Below, piece by piece: positions 63,963 through 64,000 of a stretch of 64,000 bases of DNA. Under the pieces are notes generated by a model. It saw only the letters and a list, made by a program, of their open reading frames with translations. It was not told the origin of the DNA and made no database searches. Position 1 is the first letter of the stretch, and the number at the start of each line of letters is the position of its first letter. The translations under genes were made by a program, and so were the position numbers. The stretch lies in contig JAWQUS010000032.1 of assembly GCA_036365455.1 (NCBI GenBank), positions 18,918,001-18,982,000 of the forward strand. The letters run 5' to 3'. The DNA is from Macrosoma leucophasiata. Lineage: Eukaryota > Arthropoda > Insecta > Lepidoptera > Hedylidae.

Positions 63963-64000
63963 TATGTATTACGACAAATGATAAGTAATTGCTATTAACA

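Noticed and set aside
1..64000. CRISPR arrays, prophage, operons or bacterial-type promoters
   Set aside because: No regularly spaced repeats of that kind; the gene structure is eukaryotic. Many apparent starts are GTG or TTG and carry no weight here.

Overview
The window is a stretch of animal nuclear DNA, most likely from a moth or butterfly. It is AT-rich, its host genes are split into short exons with GT..AG introns, and it is packed with repeats. The lepidopteran placement is an inference from the repeat types (RTE and Jockey-like 3' ends, Helitrons, tRNA-derived SINEs, many short inverted-repeat elements) and from an insect-type TATA + TCAGT core promoter. There is no bacterial operon, rRNA, CRISPR array or phage.

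Host genes: I can support three members of one family, the NRF-6 ('nose resistant to fluoxetine')/acyltransferase-3 multi-pass membrane proteins. Gene A (+, 1191-7607) shows only its last five exons; the rest lies off the left edge. Gene B (-, 29621-14387) is complete. I reassembled 12 exons whose lengths sum to 1812 bases, an open 603-codon frame with signal peptide, cysteine-rich NRF domain, a conserved membrane histidine and many membrane segments, with a TATA box and initiator at the expected spacing. Gene C (+, first exon 60299-60410) begins near the right edge with a signal peptide and a phase-1 first intron like that of gene B. A and B are tail to tail; B and C are head to head about 31 kb apart. 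The last five exons of A and B have matching boundaries (180/180, 151/151, 178/178, 140/143, 111/108), so they are paralogues.

Mobile DNA by region: 1-712 and 62157-62935 are 3' ends of the same Jockey-type retrotransposon. 4580-7380 is a Helitron with recognisable ends and a decayed helicase, inside the last intron of gene A. 7.6-14.3 kb holds SINEs, hairpins and an inverted-repeat element next to the 3' end of gene B. 14.4-29.6 kb is gene B with its introns full of repeats; the long first intron holds a TRIM-like LTR element (26231-27174). 30-34 kb is a pile of nested short elements. 35.05-38.63 kb is a LINE with ORF1 and ORF2, broken by one frameshift and truncated at the 5' end. 39-50 kb is mostly SINE/MITE copies plus a near-perfect 330-bp palindrome carrying tRNA-like ends (44963-45292) and two side-by-side RTE 3' ends (49139-49996). 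51557-52892 (-) is an ORF1-only retroelement with no reverse transcriptase, nested in a SINE-like repeat. 53-64 kb is again repeats around gene C's first exon.

The commonest repeat, called 'repeat R' here, is about 290 bp, has an A-rich 3' end and occurs in more than 25 whole or partial copies on both strands. Strand for repeat R is given so that the A-rich end is 3'. No convincing new multi-gene system is visible. The most unusual items are the ORF1-only element, the tRNA-ended palindrome and the nested insertions that preserve their target-site duplications.
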